Positions 32,254 to 42,359 of a stretch of 46,488 bases of DNA are shown here, piece by piece (positions within the stretch are counted from its first letter, which is position 1; each line of letters starts with the position of its first letter). Below the pieces are notes generated by a model. The model searched no databases and was not told the origin of the DNA. It saw only the letters and a list, made by a program, of their open reading frames with translations. The stretch spans positions 1-46,488 of the forward strand of contig JABCPU010000492.1 of the NCBI GenBank assembly GCA_016800925.1, in the 5' to 3' direction. Position numbers and translations under genes: made by a program. The stretch comes from Suillus spraguei. Taxonomy: Eukaryota; Basidiomycota; Agaricomycetes; Boletales; Suillaceae.

Positions 32254-33003
32254 GCTTCTGTTCTTCTATTGGCCGTTGCTCAATAGGTTCTTGTCCAGCC
32301 GATGCTCGGGTTCAGATTCATTCTTGCGCTTCTCTGCGCGGGGAATCGGTGATACTGCTCTGGTAGTTGTACATGGGGAGTGGGATCTGTAGTACATGGC
32401 ATTTGTACTTCTGGTTCAGGATCTTTAGAGACAGAGGAGTGACAAGGGTCGTGGAAGTTGAGAGTGTTGCCATTTCTTAGGGTGATGATTGAAGAGCTGG
32501 GGCAATCCGTTCTTCTTCCGTCCATATCTATATCGATTTCGATTTCATCCGATTTTGTTGTTTGGGGAAGGACAAGTGTTTCAGCAGCCCAATCTATACT
32601 GGGTTCATTGCTTGTAACCAGGGATTCCCAAAAGGATTTGATCTCTTCGTCCTAGTTTGGTGATATTGAATTTTCCATACATGGTTCGTTCATCAATCTT
32701 GACCACTAGGAGACAGTAGTGTGTGATTGGTCCCCCTTTGATAAGAGTTCCATCCGCTGTAGTAACTCGAAATGGTGTTTTGAGTTTTTGTCATGTGATT
32801 TGATGGAGTTTCACAAACTCTTCGGAAATGAATGTTCCCGCTGCTCCTGAATCAATGACGGCGGTGGTGTCGACGGATTTCAAGCGAGTACGGAGTGAAG
32901 GGTGATAGGGACATGAAGTTCTTTTCTTTCACCTACAGCACGTACAAGTCTTAGTAATACATTAGGAGAAACATACGTCGAATCTTTGTTTCTCCAAGTC
33001 AAA
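32254..33003 (-). pseudogene. G2 protease region of pol
   Basis: On the minus strand VIDSGAAGTFISEEFVKLHQ gives the active site near 32850, then the frame continues through a TGA, and TPFRVTTADGTLIKGGPITH, absent or shifted in G1, to the LLGIP motif region. Further frame changes occur near 32530 and 32400. It shows the sequence that is missing from G1 at about 21208. Confidence 0.75.
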
Positions 33004-33869
33004 AATCCTCGACAATCCACCTCACAGTTTCTTCGTCTTCATCTTCTTCTTTGACTTTGGTTTGTCGGAGCGGGGTCTTCTTCTTTCTATCAGGACAGTT
33101 ATGAATATGGTGTCCTGTCTTTTTACATCCGAAGCATTGTCCCTTCTTCATGCATTCGGATTTCTCCATATCGGAGATTCAATCTATGACCATTGCGTTG
33201 GAATCTCGGTTGGAATGTACCGTGCATTCCCATAGTTCTTCTTCTTCTGTTGTGGAGCATGACGCATCCTCATGGCCTGAAGGCGATGATAGGAATTGTC
33301 AATGGAAACGCATTGCAGCACAACGTCTCGAAATACTTCGGAGACATCTCCTAGTGCAAAAAGCTTTGTAAGGATACCCCAACTCAGGCCATCTTGGAAG
33401 AATTGGATCTTTGTTGCATTATTGGTGATATGAGCCTTGGCTGCAAGTGCCTCGAAATCAGCGATGTAAGTGTGGAGATCTCCACTTCCTTGTTTGAGAT
33501 CCCTGAGTTTTGTGAGTGTGGTTCCTTTGGTATCCACTGGCTTGAAGGCTTCTTTAAAGCTTTTCATAAAATCCACCATTGTCCCATAACCAACTTTTTG
33601 TCCAGAGGTGCGGTTGATTGAGCATGGTCAAGGAATTGTTCTTTCCAGGATTTGGCATTCCTTTCGGTCATGAAGGATGTTATGAAAATGATCTTCTGCT
33701 TATCGGTTGTGTAAAGTTTTTCATTGATATTGAAATGAAGATTGCATGACTGGATAAATTCGCGAGAGCTGTCGTGATCTCCATCAAAGGCTTTTGGCTG
33801 GCCGATCTTGTATTTGAATTCTTTGGTTGTCATGTTTGCTGATTCGTCTGATGAGTTATACTTTCTCAA
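33004..33869 (-). pseudogene. G2 gag, broken copy
   Basis: Open parts 33869-33564 and 33579-33184 correspond to the intact G1 gag: QPKAFDGDHDSSREF, TSFMTERNAKSWKEQFL, LRDLKQGSGDLHTYIADFE. A one- or two-base loss near 33605 and a two-base loss near 33205 break the frame. The zinc knuckle CFGCKKTG lies near 33120 in the continuing frame and the end GATTTTTGAC is conserved. Confidence 0.85.
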
Positions 33870-34003
33870 TGCCTACACGCGCTGTCTTGCTGTCCGTCAG
33901 GGCTTGTCTTCTGTCAGAGGGCTTCTCTTGACAATCTGCTCAGCGTACACGTACGCTAGTTCAGGGTTCAGGGTCGAAGACTGGATAGTCGATGATCAGG
34001 TAG

Positions 34004-34015
34004 ACTTTAATCTTT
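34004..34015 (-). promoter_or_regulatory. G2 self-priming primer-binding site
   Basis: AAAGATTAAAGT next to the 5' LTR, identical to G1. The complementary 11-mer ACTTTAATCTT lies in the LTR at 34286-34276. Confidence 0.8.
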
Positions 34016-34489
34016 TGTTACGAACTGGGGTGACGTCACCAGTGACAGTGAAAAGACACAGGCGGTCTGCTGGGAGTTCTTACAATGTCCAGAAGAGGAC
34101 AAGGTGAAAGTACAAGGAACACGTTCCAAGTACGATCAAGGGTTCAGCCTCAAAGACGAGTCTAAGAGGTTCTTCGAGAATAGAGACTAAGGCTAAGGAG
34201 TGCTTAGACTTAGAGATGATTCAAGACGACTTAGGTTGGAGGCCTAAGCGAAGGAGATTCCAGGTAAAACCCAGTAAGATTAAAGTAAGGAATTTACTAC
34301 AAGTACACTGTGCTTAAATAGGCCAATATGTGCGCACAGACCAAGTAACCATGAGAATGTAACTGCGTATCCTAATAAGGAAGGCATGTGTTGTACAGAT
34401 GCGTTGAGCATATAAGGCAAAGTCATGTGACACGTCATACAAGTAAAGAAGCAAAGGGAAAATGAATAGGGGCACGTACAATTGTAACA
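34016..34489 (-). repeat. G2 5' LTR
   Basis: 474 bp, with TATA box CTATTTAAG at 34321-34313 and the self-primer sequence at 34286-34276, spaced as in G1. Confidence 0.93.
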
Positions 34490-34494
34490 GCAGC

Positions 34495-34900
34495 ATCTTG
34501 CCTCTTAGTGGCATAGAGTTGACATGACTGGCAGTTGAGGTAAAGCTGGTGGTTGCAGTGTAAGCGATAGCAGTATAGTAGTATGAGCATGAATGATGAT
34601 AGATAGCAGGTGGTGTTGGCAGTATAGTAGTGATGCATTGGCGAGGTGAAGGAGCAGTAAGATTTTCCTCATTTGGTGGAGGGTAAAGGTCATGGATCAA
34701 TGTTAAGGGTGACTCCGCAGGAGGAGAATCAATGGTAATGAATGGTACTTTGGACTCTTCCGGTTCAAAGGATCCCAGCAGTTGTTTACCTTTTCCTGTT
34801 TCTTCTTGATCACTAGATGATTCATCATTGGTGAGGTCTTGGTGAATGGCAGCTTCATCAGTGCTAGATTGCTGGCTGGATACTAGGCTTCTGGGTCGTC
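34495..34900 (-). pseudogene. G3 gag, N-terminal part
   Basis: Right of G2 the minus strand reads DEAAIHQDLTNDESSSDQEE, then a low-complexity stretch with many T, Y and S, and MPLRGK, which joins DAAPKFDGT across the G2 insertion after a one-base frame change. Relatives start gag with MP-[LPI]-R-G followed by APKFDG, so the true start is probably the ATG near 34527. Confidence 0.62.
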
Positions 34901-35010
34901 AATACTCTTTGGCGTGAAGTCTTCTTGAGATAGGTGAATGGACTTGAGGTGACAGGTCTCATTGTCCCTAAGTCTGTGGGTAGTGCTGGATTCCAGATTA
35001 GTGCTTCTAT

Positions 35011-35032
35011 GGTCCCCTCGGGGTGGGCTCCA
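35011..35032 (-). promoter_or_regulatory. G3 primer-binding site
   Basis: Two bases after the LTR the minus strand reads TGGAGCCCACCCCGAGGGGA. A start with TGG followed by about 17 GC-rich bases is the form of a PBS complementary to a tRNA 3' end. I could not name the tRNA from memory. Its position confirms 35035 as the LTR boundary. Confidence 0.7.
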
Positions 35033-35034
35033 GA

Positions 35035-36014
35035 TGAAACAAAGAAACTATGGCTGGCCTAAGTGTGGGTGCAACTACAATCCTGTTGAAGGTGCAAGTG
35101 AGATGTTTAACCCAAGAGGACTGCTATAGAAGCAACTCCTTCAAGATTAGTGTGAAGGGAACACAAAAGAACCAATAAAATGAAAGGCTATGATTACCAG
35201 AAGTTAGTGGCAGCTGCAGCAAGTCAGCAGTGCATCAGTGGTGTTAGCGATGAGACTGCAGTGTCAGTGGTACTTGCATGGTCTTGATAGCTGTAGCAGT
35301 TGACTAGTGGTGGAAATGATAATAGAACTGCCTGTGGAGTGAAGATGCTGTGAATACCAGTGGTGCAGTAGCAGTTACAGTGGCTCAGTACAAGCAAAGG
35401 AAGTAGCAATAGAGATGGTAAAAGAGGGAGCAGCCCAGCGAGATCACCAGCAGCAGTTCGGTTATAAGTAGAGAAGTCAAAAGTAGCATGGTAACTTTGA
35501 GCAGTTAAGTTACTGGCAGTCAAAACAATGAGCAAGTTTGAACAGAATAAATTCAAGATGTTGGAATTTTCTACTAGCGAGTGTTTCAGATACTAAGTCC
35601 AAGAGACAGGATGTAATGGGAAGTAACAGTAACGGTATGTACAATGAGTCCTTTGAATATGTATCATGTGTGTTTGGAATGCATAGGCAAGACCAGTAGC
35701 AAAGTAGAGACAAACTACATGATATTAGCAAAGAGGCATGCAGCATGCAGCAGCCTCATGAAATGTAATGTAAGCCCTGCCATAGGTTTAGTAACAGCAG
35801 AAAATGGATCTAGACGGAATAGGATGGGACATGAGGGCATTGGCACAAGGATCCGGTAAGGGGCAAGGGTCCACAGAGTAAGAACAGTTCCGCCTTAGTG
35901 AAGTGAAAAGGCTATTTGCTCGCTATAAGGAATTGTTCAGTAGTCGCCTTAGACAGTAATGAGACACTTGTGGAAAATGGAGTTTTGATGGTCAGCATGA
36001 CTTTGTTCGTCACA
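35035..36014 (-). repeat. G3 5' LTR
   Basis: 980 bp, TGTGACGAAC...TTGTTTCA on the minus strand. The first half is closely similar to solo LTR X3 (for example 35700-36014 against 24180-24498); the second half is diverged. Small minus-strand frames in it are fortuitous. Confidence 0.75.
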
Positions 36015-36804
36015 TCAGAATGGACATATGTCAGCAGCAGTAGAAGCAGAGGAGCATGCAGCTATGTTGGACTAGTTAGTAGTTACTCATTGTCACATAG
36101 ATCTACTATGTCATTTTTTTTGCACTTTGGAAATTTTTTAGTTCAGTTCATGTTTGGACCACAAAAAACTGAACCAAACCTCTAAGAACAGTTCTTAAAG
36201 GTCTGGTTCAGGGTTTGACAATTTTGCAGAACCAGACCTGTGTCCGGTTCTTGGTTCTTGTCCAGGACCCTTTGAACTGGACCACGGCAGCACTACTTTT
36301 GACCTCAAGTATTATCAGTCTTATGATACTTTCCAAGCTTACTATGTAAATAAATACACAGATCACCATGCCTTTGAGATTGCTTTTTAATTTACTTTAC
36401 ACTTTTTCGAGCTTGATATCTTAGTGGACAATGACATCTCTTTTTGTGTATTTTTCATCTTAACCGCATGTTCAAAATGCATCCCACTTTTTAAAGAACT
36501 ATTTTGATCCGCTTGTTGAGTTAAAAGCCACCAAAAGGCACATTAAGTTACTTAAGAGATCTGTTGTTTCCCTGATGTAGAACAAATTTCCGGTCCAGTT
36601 CTGGCTGACATCAGAACCGTGGACCGAACCGTCCAGAACTGGACCAAAAGTCCGGTTCAAACCGTGGTTCTGGACCGGACCGCGGCAGCACTAGCAAAGT
36701 TTGGAGAAACTCGAAAGAACCGAGTAAGGTCCGAGTGATAATAGGGTACCAGAAACTGGTTTCTCATCACGCTTCCCTCATATGTTTCGTTCCTAGTCCC
36801 AGCT
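36015..36804. repeat. GGACC/GGTTC-rich repeat blocks upstream of the aldo-keto reductase gene
   Basis: Two blocks (about 36150-36297 and 36590-36694) are rich in CCGGTCC-, GGTTC- and GAACC-type words in both orientations, and both end in GGACC[AG]CGGCAGCACTA. Between them is AT-rich sequence without a gene. The shared end suggests termini of a DNA transposon, possibly hAT-like non-autonomous copies, but I see no clear matching left terminus. The last 100 bp hold the reductase promoter. Confidence 0.5.
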
Positions 36805-38164
36805 ATGCCATTTGGTACTGTCACTCTCAATGATGGAAATAAGGTATCGCATTAATTATATATTACTGAAATATCACCTATACTGTGTTCCAGTTTCCCA
36901 TAATAGCCTTTGGGACGGGATCCAGCATGATATATAAGGATGTAACAGATTATGTAGGCCAGGCCATCGAGAATGGATTTTCCCATATCGACACCGCACA
37001 GTGTATGTCACTTCTAATTGCAACGATTAAAATCTCATGTGTCTGTGGTATAAGATTATCAGACAGAAACTTATGTGGGCCTGGCTATCAAGAGAGCGGT
37101 CTTCCTCGCTCAAGTCTGTACATCACTACTAAGTACAGTTCTGGTGGATCACCGCAGCAGGCCATTCAACAAAGTTTGAACAAGGTCAGGGCTCATATAC
37201 TACTTGGGAGTTACTATTCGGACTTGATCATATGCTCACATAGATTGGCCTTTCTTACGTTGATATGTATCTGGTACACTTCCCGGAACTCTTTTCTGAC
37301 TTCGAATCTGGGTGGCAAGGATTTGAGAGGATGAAGAAAGATGGATTAACAAGGTGTGCCCTTTGCTACTCGAACGGGATTCGTTGGTCTTGACAGCTAT
37401 CAGGAGTATAGGTGTCAGCAATTTTACCCTAGATAATCTTCAGAAACTCCTGAAGACTGCAGTTACAAAACCTGCTGTCAACCAAGTAAGTTTCTTTAGC
37501 TGACCTGATACCAAATACAACCAACGGACCTTATCGTACAGATTCGATTCCACCCGTATAATTATGCCTCACACAAAGCTTTGCTTGAGTACTGCGCAAA
37601 GCAGGGTATCACGGTGCAAGCATACGGAAGTTTGAAGTGAGTCTTCAGACTACTCCTAATAATTTGTTGCTCCAAGTCACGCTGGTTTCTGCATGGCCAG
37701 CTCTATTACGCAGAACCCTGGAGGACCGGTCGATGCAGTAGTCGACGCCGCTGCTAGGCGTATAGGAGCAACTTCGAATCAGGTGATTTTCTCCTGGGTT
37801 AGAAGTAAAGGTGTAGCAATCGTCACGTATGTCCTTCTACTTTCTATATAATTTTCGCGTCTCATGTCACTTCCATCACTGAAGGACGAGCCGGAGCAAG
37901 GAGCGCCTTCAAGAGTACCTTGCTGTTGAAGATCTTCGTATGTCTCGAATTGTGAAATATGACGTTAAATCTAATTTACATCATGAAGCCCCACTCACTG
38001 CTGAAGAAATCGCTGCCATCGATGCCGCTGGTGCTAAAGGCCCTCCCTCCCGATTGGTTGTTGCGAGGATTCCAATGCAACATAGGTTTGGAAGGTTTTC
38101 ATTGTTGGTCATGTGGCTGACTATTGCAATTGTATTCGGCTTTGCTACATTTTTCATGCTCTGA
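36805..38164 (+). CDS. aldo-keto reductase, nine exons, one frameshift in exon 3
   Basis: Exons: 36805-36843, 36894-37002, 37055-37184, 37244-37353, 37404-37485, 37542-37636, 37701-37826, 37885-37937, 37989-38164; all introns are GT-AG and 50-64 bp. The product, about 306 residues, is an NAD(P)H-dependent reductase of the AKR superfamily. The catalytic tetrad is visible: D in HIDTAQ, Y in YYQTE, K in YITTKYSS, H in YLVHFPE; SIGVSNF and GSL/ITQNP blocks bind the cofactor. The C-terminus RFSLLVMWLTIAIVFGFATF is a hydrophobic tail, probably a membrane anchor. In exon 3 the expected AIKESGLP is broken by loss of one G (ATCAA-GAGAGC). Using the downstream acceptor TCAG at 37062 instead of TAAG at 37054 restores an open frame of 303 codons but replaces the conserved YQTETYVGLAIK. 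It is convergent with the SLATT-like gene. Confidence 0.85.
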
Positions 38165-38732
38165 AGTTGTATGGGGAGGTACAAGTTGGGGTTTGGAGTT
38201 CGGAATTATTCACAAGTAAATGTAATATACTTCCAGTATTTCTTGTTTCCGTCTTTCATCATACCCGTCAACGCAGGGTTGTTGAGCATCCCCGCCAACC
38301 TTTTTACTCCGCATCACTGAGTGTTCCTTCCCGTGTATTGGACTGAGTGCATCCAGGGACGACCATAGCTGTTCTATGTCTTATGTAGTTATAATCATCA
38401 CAGGGTGGGCACACGACTCGCCTTGATAGAAATATTGAACGCTCTGTCCAATTAGACATCTCTCAGGCCGCTCAGTGCTATTGGCATCTTCAATGGCGCA
38501 TTCTGTGAGGGGAGGGGGAGATGAAACGCTGTAGAGGCTGTTGGGACCATACTTACATTTTGAGGGGGTTAGCCACCTCTCCGATATGGTGGATAGTACG
38601 AAGGCTTTGAACGCCAGCAAGAACCACCATCTGCAATAAGTATTTCGGGACGGTAAGATAACGTTAGATACTATTTCAGAGAGCTCTACATATAGGCTTA
38701 TAGATGAATCACTAGAAGAACGGTTGCGCATA
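38165..38732. other. intergenic region between two convergent genes
   Basis: No gene is assigned. A 123-codon minus-strand frame spans 38752-38381 but shows no recognisable motif and overlaps the end of the SLATT-like gene; I treat it as fortuitous 3' sequence. Confidence 0.5.
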
Positions 38733-39895
38733 TCATACATTAGTCTTGTCATTAGCCGCGTTAACAGGTGGGGAAAGCTTCCGTTGCCTGAAATAGGTCG
38801 TCAAGTTTCGACAAATCATAGCAGAGTGAGCGTGAGATGACCTACCCATCAGCATTTCCAAGAAGTTCTTCGAACCTTTTTCTCAGGTGCTCGAGCCTAT
38901 CATTCAGCCCATTTTTATCTGTTCCATATTCATGTCCGTGGTCCATTTCGAAGGCAAGACAGTCTCTCAAGTATTGATCTAGGTCCTTCACGCGAGTGAT
39001 GGATAATTCTGGTTCATTTGATCCCTCATCCGAGCAAGATAGGAAGCAACCAACGTCGACATTCCACCTGGGGTGGGGTCTTCAGGAAAGCTTTGAATTG
39101 AATATAAGGGACATAGATACGCACCAAGAGTAGCGGTGGCGACCCCAACCTGGAATTTAGTTCATCGTAAAATCATATGCATGCACTTTCAAACCGACCT
39201 TGTTACCACTACTACTGGACAATGCCGCCGCAAGACCCGTAGTAAGCGCCCCAAGCAAAACCTGTAAAGCTATTGCGATGTTTAATGTGTAGCCTGCAAT
39301 TTTTGCTTCAAAAGGAATGTCATCAGAACATTCTCAGAAACAAAGAACCTCAGCATCATGCTCGCATACCGAGCAAAAGAGGCTGATATTTGACAATTTG
39401 ACGAACCTTTTCGGGCGTATTGTTCCCTCTCCCTTCTTGCGTCCCTAATACTTGGCTCGAGTCGTTCTTTTATGGTCTTTCGCTGTAGGGTCAAGTTGAG
39501 GATCTATGCAAAGTAAAAAGGGGGAGTAACACAAACGTGAGGTCTCTCATTGACAGGCACTATCCAGCCAAGGTCAGGAGCCTGGCTCAACCCAACTGTG
39601 CCCCGCGGCAGTCCACGTATCATATGACCGTCCCGGCTTCTCGTAGCTGGAGGAGCCCGTAGAACGGGCTCAAAATCAGCATATGGATCATTGCGGTCAC
39701 GAGCTGGTGGATGTCCCTCTGAACTGTCATTGCAGGGAGGGGTTTCTCGTCGCCAACGACTGGGTTGTGAACGACCTCCACTGTCTACAAATCCCACTAA
39801 TGATTGCGAAGGCTGTCGTTGCTGGGCTTGAAGCTGAGTATCAAAATGCTCCATGGGGTGTGGGTTAAGTCAGGCAAGTTCTGTTCGGGATTCAT
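38733..39895 (-). pseudogene. SLATT-like two-helix membrane protein, paralog B, six exons, two frameshifts
   Basis: Proposed exons: 39895-39537, 39482-39407, 39305-39199, 39149-39125, 39067-38846, 38787-38733, with GT-AG introns of 54, 101, 49, 57 and 58 bp. Product about 281 residues: disordered N-terminus, RKTIKERLEPSIRDARRERE helix, first membrane helix YTLNIAIALQVLLGALTTGL, second helix VATATLGGMSTLVASYLAR, then SNEPELSITRVKDLDQYLRD and LAFEMDHGHEYG, ending in a short polar tail. This layout matches, from memory, the fungal SLATT family (SMODS- and SLOG-associating 2TM effector), thought to form pores in conflict systems. Two one-base losses (near 39858 in a C run and near 39010 in a G run) break the frame; adding both back gives an exact codon count. 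Intron 2 could instead end about 33 bp earlier. Confidence 0.6.
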
Positions 39896-40735
39896 GGTGC
39901 TCCCGCAATGTGGATTTGGTCAGAAGGTGGAGGAGGTAACCCCGAGTTCTACTAGAAACTTTATAAGTACATAAAGTGATTATTCCTGATCAAGCACTTG
40001 TTCCGCATACGCACATCTGGGGAATGGTACCGTTAATATTCCTGAATACTATTTCGGCTGCCGCCACATCATGAGAAATCATTGAGCCTCAATCGAGGCA
40101 ACCAGGTCCCAGGAAAGGGTTTAAAACACTTGAAATCGGTTACAATAGCGAGCAGGAATATTAGCGCGAGTTGCAACTCATACCTCAATTTTCATTCTTG
40201 GGTAGACCTTGTCGACGTCTTTTTCATGCGACTTGTGAATAACCATGGAAATATCCTTGACATGTGACATCGTCGAGGTCAGTACCGTAAGTGGGTTCAA
40301 ACATGCATGTACTCAGCGGTTACCGGTAACTGCTATGCGCCTATCACCAAGCCTGTCACCAGCTTTCGCTGAGCACCATCATCATAACTCCCGTGAGCCT
40401 ATCACTGAGCTTGTTACTGGCTTTCGCTGGCATCCATGTGATCATATATAAGTATAAGTATGATCACATGGCGCATCATGCCGATCTTGTTCAGTTCGCT
40501 AAAAGTTGTCGCGGCAGTACACTGCATCGCTGAAATTTCTGGCCGCTGTCATAGAAATCATGAAATCAATTACAAATCGGCGGCCGGGCAATTCAACTCA
40601 CTGTCATCAATTGATACTCTATCGCGAGAGTCTTTAAAGACCAAATTGCTTTGAGCAGTCTGACCCAACTCGTTGGCCATTGCCGAGATAATGCCACCGC
40701 ACGGCATTACAATATACCCATGCCGGTGGTATCGC
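39896..40735. repeat. 5' flank of SLATT-like paralog B, duplicated at 306-735, with an insertion
   Basis: 39896-40300 and about 40665-40735 match the flank of paralog A. The intervening 350 bp or so has no counterpart there. That insert holds two imperfect direct repeats of about 35 bp (40340-40374 and 40397-40431, each ending GCTTTCGCTG) and a hairpin at 40434-40471. Confidence 0.6.
40434..40471. repeat. perfect 13-bp inverted repeat with 12-nt loop
   Basis: Arms CCATGTGATCATA (40434-40446) and TATGATCACATGG (40459-40471) around an AT-rich loop. It lies in the segment inserted in the duplicated SLATT flank. Confidence 0.85.
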
Positions 40736-42359
40736 ATGGGTGTTTGATGCGTAGATGTGATGTTTCGGGTCGGAATATCTCATCTCAGATATTAGAAGAC
40801 ACCTGGCTGGGACACCGTGAGTGATTGCCATGAATCCTGATTCTCAACTCACCTATGGCCAATCGTAGTTATGTCTCCAAAGCGTAACGCATACTTGATG
40901 GCTTCCGAGTCGGAAACGAGTGCACCGATCATATCGACACAATAAGATTGAAGCAAGGCATAGCTCGTGACGTCTGGACAAAGACGAAGAACCCTCTGGA
41001 CCTGGTGGCATCCAAGAACCAGCAACAGAGAAAATCGAGGCAGGCACCGGTCACAATGACAAGGTGGTTGAAATTTCTACCTAGACATCGCTATCTCGCT
41101 TCAACGAGCCGAAAATATCAAGGGTCGGGTGACTCCATTACAGAAGGACAAACCGTCTTCATTCCACATCTGGTCTGTCTGTGAAGAGACTACTCTGCCA
41201 TGATCAATGACTAGTTGATGGTTGGTTGGCTATAAATACTCACAAATCAATTGGATCAAATTCTTGGAGTATAAGAACACTGTCGAAGGTGAGAGTGAGT
41301 GCTTGATGCCAAGGCGGGCGGGCCGCTGCCGGATGACTCATCAGTCAACTGGTGTGCTCGGGATCAGAAATGCATCAGAACATGTCAACGGTTCTGTCTA
41401 TGTAGCCACCCAAAATATCCATCAACAATCTTCCCCCTTCGCTCTTCAGCAACTAGTCTGATGGGCGCCATCAGTAAACTGAACCACTGGTATTCCCCAG
41501 GGCCTGTATTTTGTAACCCGAAATGCTCTTTCCTACAAGAAGTCGAGAGAAAGTCGTGGAGAGAATCGTAAGTCATGTAAGTCGAGACAAGTCATATGTG
41601 CGAGTGTGACAGCATCCGAGCTGAGCCGCACCAGTAGAGCATAAAGTAAAAACACATGTTCAACGGCTATATACCTTTTGGATTCATCAGAAGACCACCG
41701 ACCTGCAGCCTGAATGAGATCTAGGGTTATTCCCGAGTGCCGTTGCTCCTCCAGCTCTTATGACCTGACATCGCACGCAGGAATCAACTCCGTGCAAGTT
41801 GGTATGGAGCCGGCGCACAGTGCGGGAGGGGAAATTTCGAGTTCCAACGTTTGATGGCAGCATCGATCTCGAATACCCAGACACCATACTTCTTGAGCTT
41901 GCTGCATTACTTATGACAACCATATTTGCGCCATCCATTGTATGGCTTGGTTTTTGCCGCACTCTGAACCAACGCTCGGCCCAGTCTAACATATTAAATC
42001 ATATCAGTGACTCTCAAGTCAGACGAAGTCGGGATGCACTTGGTCATACGTATTATCGGAACTGGCTATGCCAGGAAACAAAGCTCTGAATTATGAAACG
42101 CACTTCCCTTTTCAAATCTCAAGCTAGGAAGCTGTTCACTCTTCTGATCTCCAGCATACATATGGTACCAAGACTTGGGATCAAAGTGACGACCCGAGGC
42201 AATCGCTCAACTCACATTGCCGGGTGATTGCAGGTGCGATAAAAACAACCTAGTACCGGGCCAGAATTCCGTCATGTTCCACAGACTGTAAGCCTATCAG
42301 TACTTGTACGAATAAACTACTCATCATAAAGGGTATCAATGAAAACACACCCCAACTCC
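40736..42359. other. region without an assignable gene
   Basis: Several frames of 60-100 codons occur on both strands. The most gene-like are the minus strand at 41050-40860, where one frame ends in YALRFGDITTIGHR before a GTGAGT donor, and the plus strand at 41799-42089, which has a hydrophobic stretch LLELAALLMTTIFAPSIVWL. I recognise neither and cannot decide whether they are exons of decayed genes. Confidence 0.35.

Larger units (their letters stand above)
26891..34489 (-). mobile_element. Ty3/Gypsy chromovirus G2, self-priming type, inserted in G3 gag
   Basis: A 7599-bp sister of G1 with LTRs at 26891-27365 and 34016-34489, flanked by GCAGC (26886-26890 and 34490-34494). Same gene order and orientation as G1. 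Its LTRs differ by six substitutions, all CpG transitions, and one 1-bp indel, so it is the younger-looking of the two. Its integrase-chromodomain end and most of ORF3 are better preserved than in G1; gag and protease are worse. Confidence 0.93.
13600..36014 (-). mobile_element. Ty3/Gypsy element G3, split by G1, G2 and solo LTR X3
   Basis: Reading the minus strand from 36014: 5' LTR (35035-36014), PBS (35011-35032), gag (34900-34495, then 26890-25570), protease and linker (25330-24499), RT (23527-22927, then 15321-14660), RNase H (about 14700-14200) and the integrase zinc finger and start of the core (about 13900-13605). The 3' part of the integrase and the 3' LTR are missing; hAT sequence follows directly. 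Removing G2 and one GCAGC, and G1 and one GCGAC, rejoins coding sequence. Coding parts hold many frameshifts and stops. It is the host of most later insertions on this side. Confidence 0.85.

Noticed and set aside
15322..34489. RIP-type mutation as the cause of LTR divergence
   Set aside because: Ascomycete RIP favours CpA, and the CpG form reported in some basidiomycetes favours TCG. Here all changes are CpG with A, T or G before C, which fits plain deamination of methylated CpG.
36885..37334. 149-codon plus-strand frame as an unspliced gene
   Set aside because: It reads through two introns of the reductase; only the exon parts match the family.
38381..38752. 123-codon minus-strand frame as a separate gene
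   Set aside because: No motif is recognised and it overlaps the last exon of the SLATT-like gene; probably 3' untranslated or intergenic sequence.
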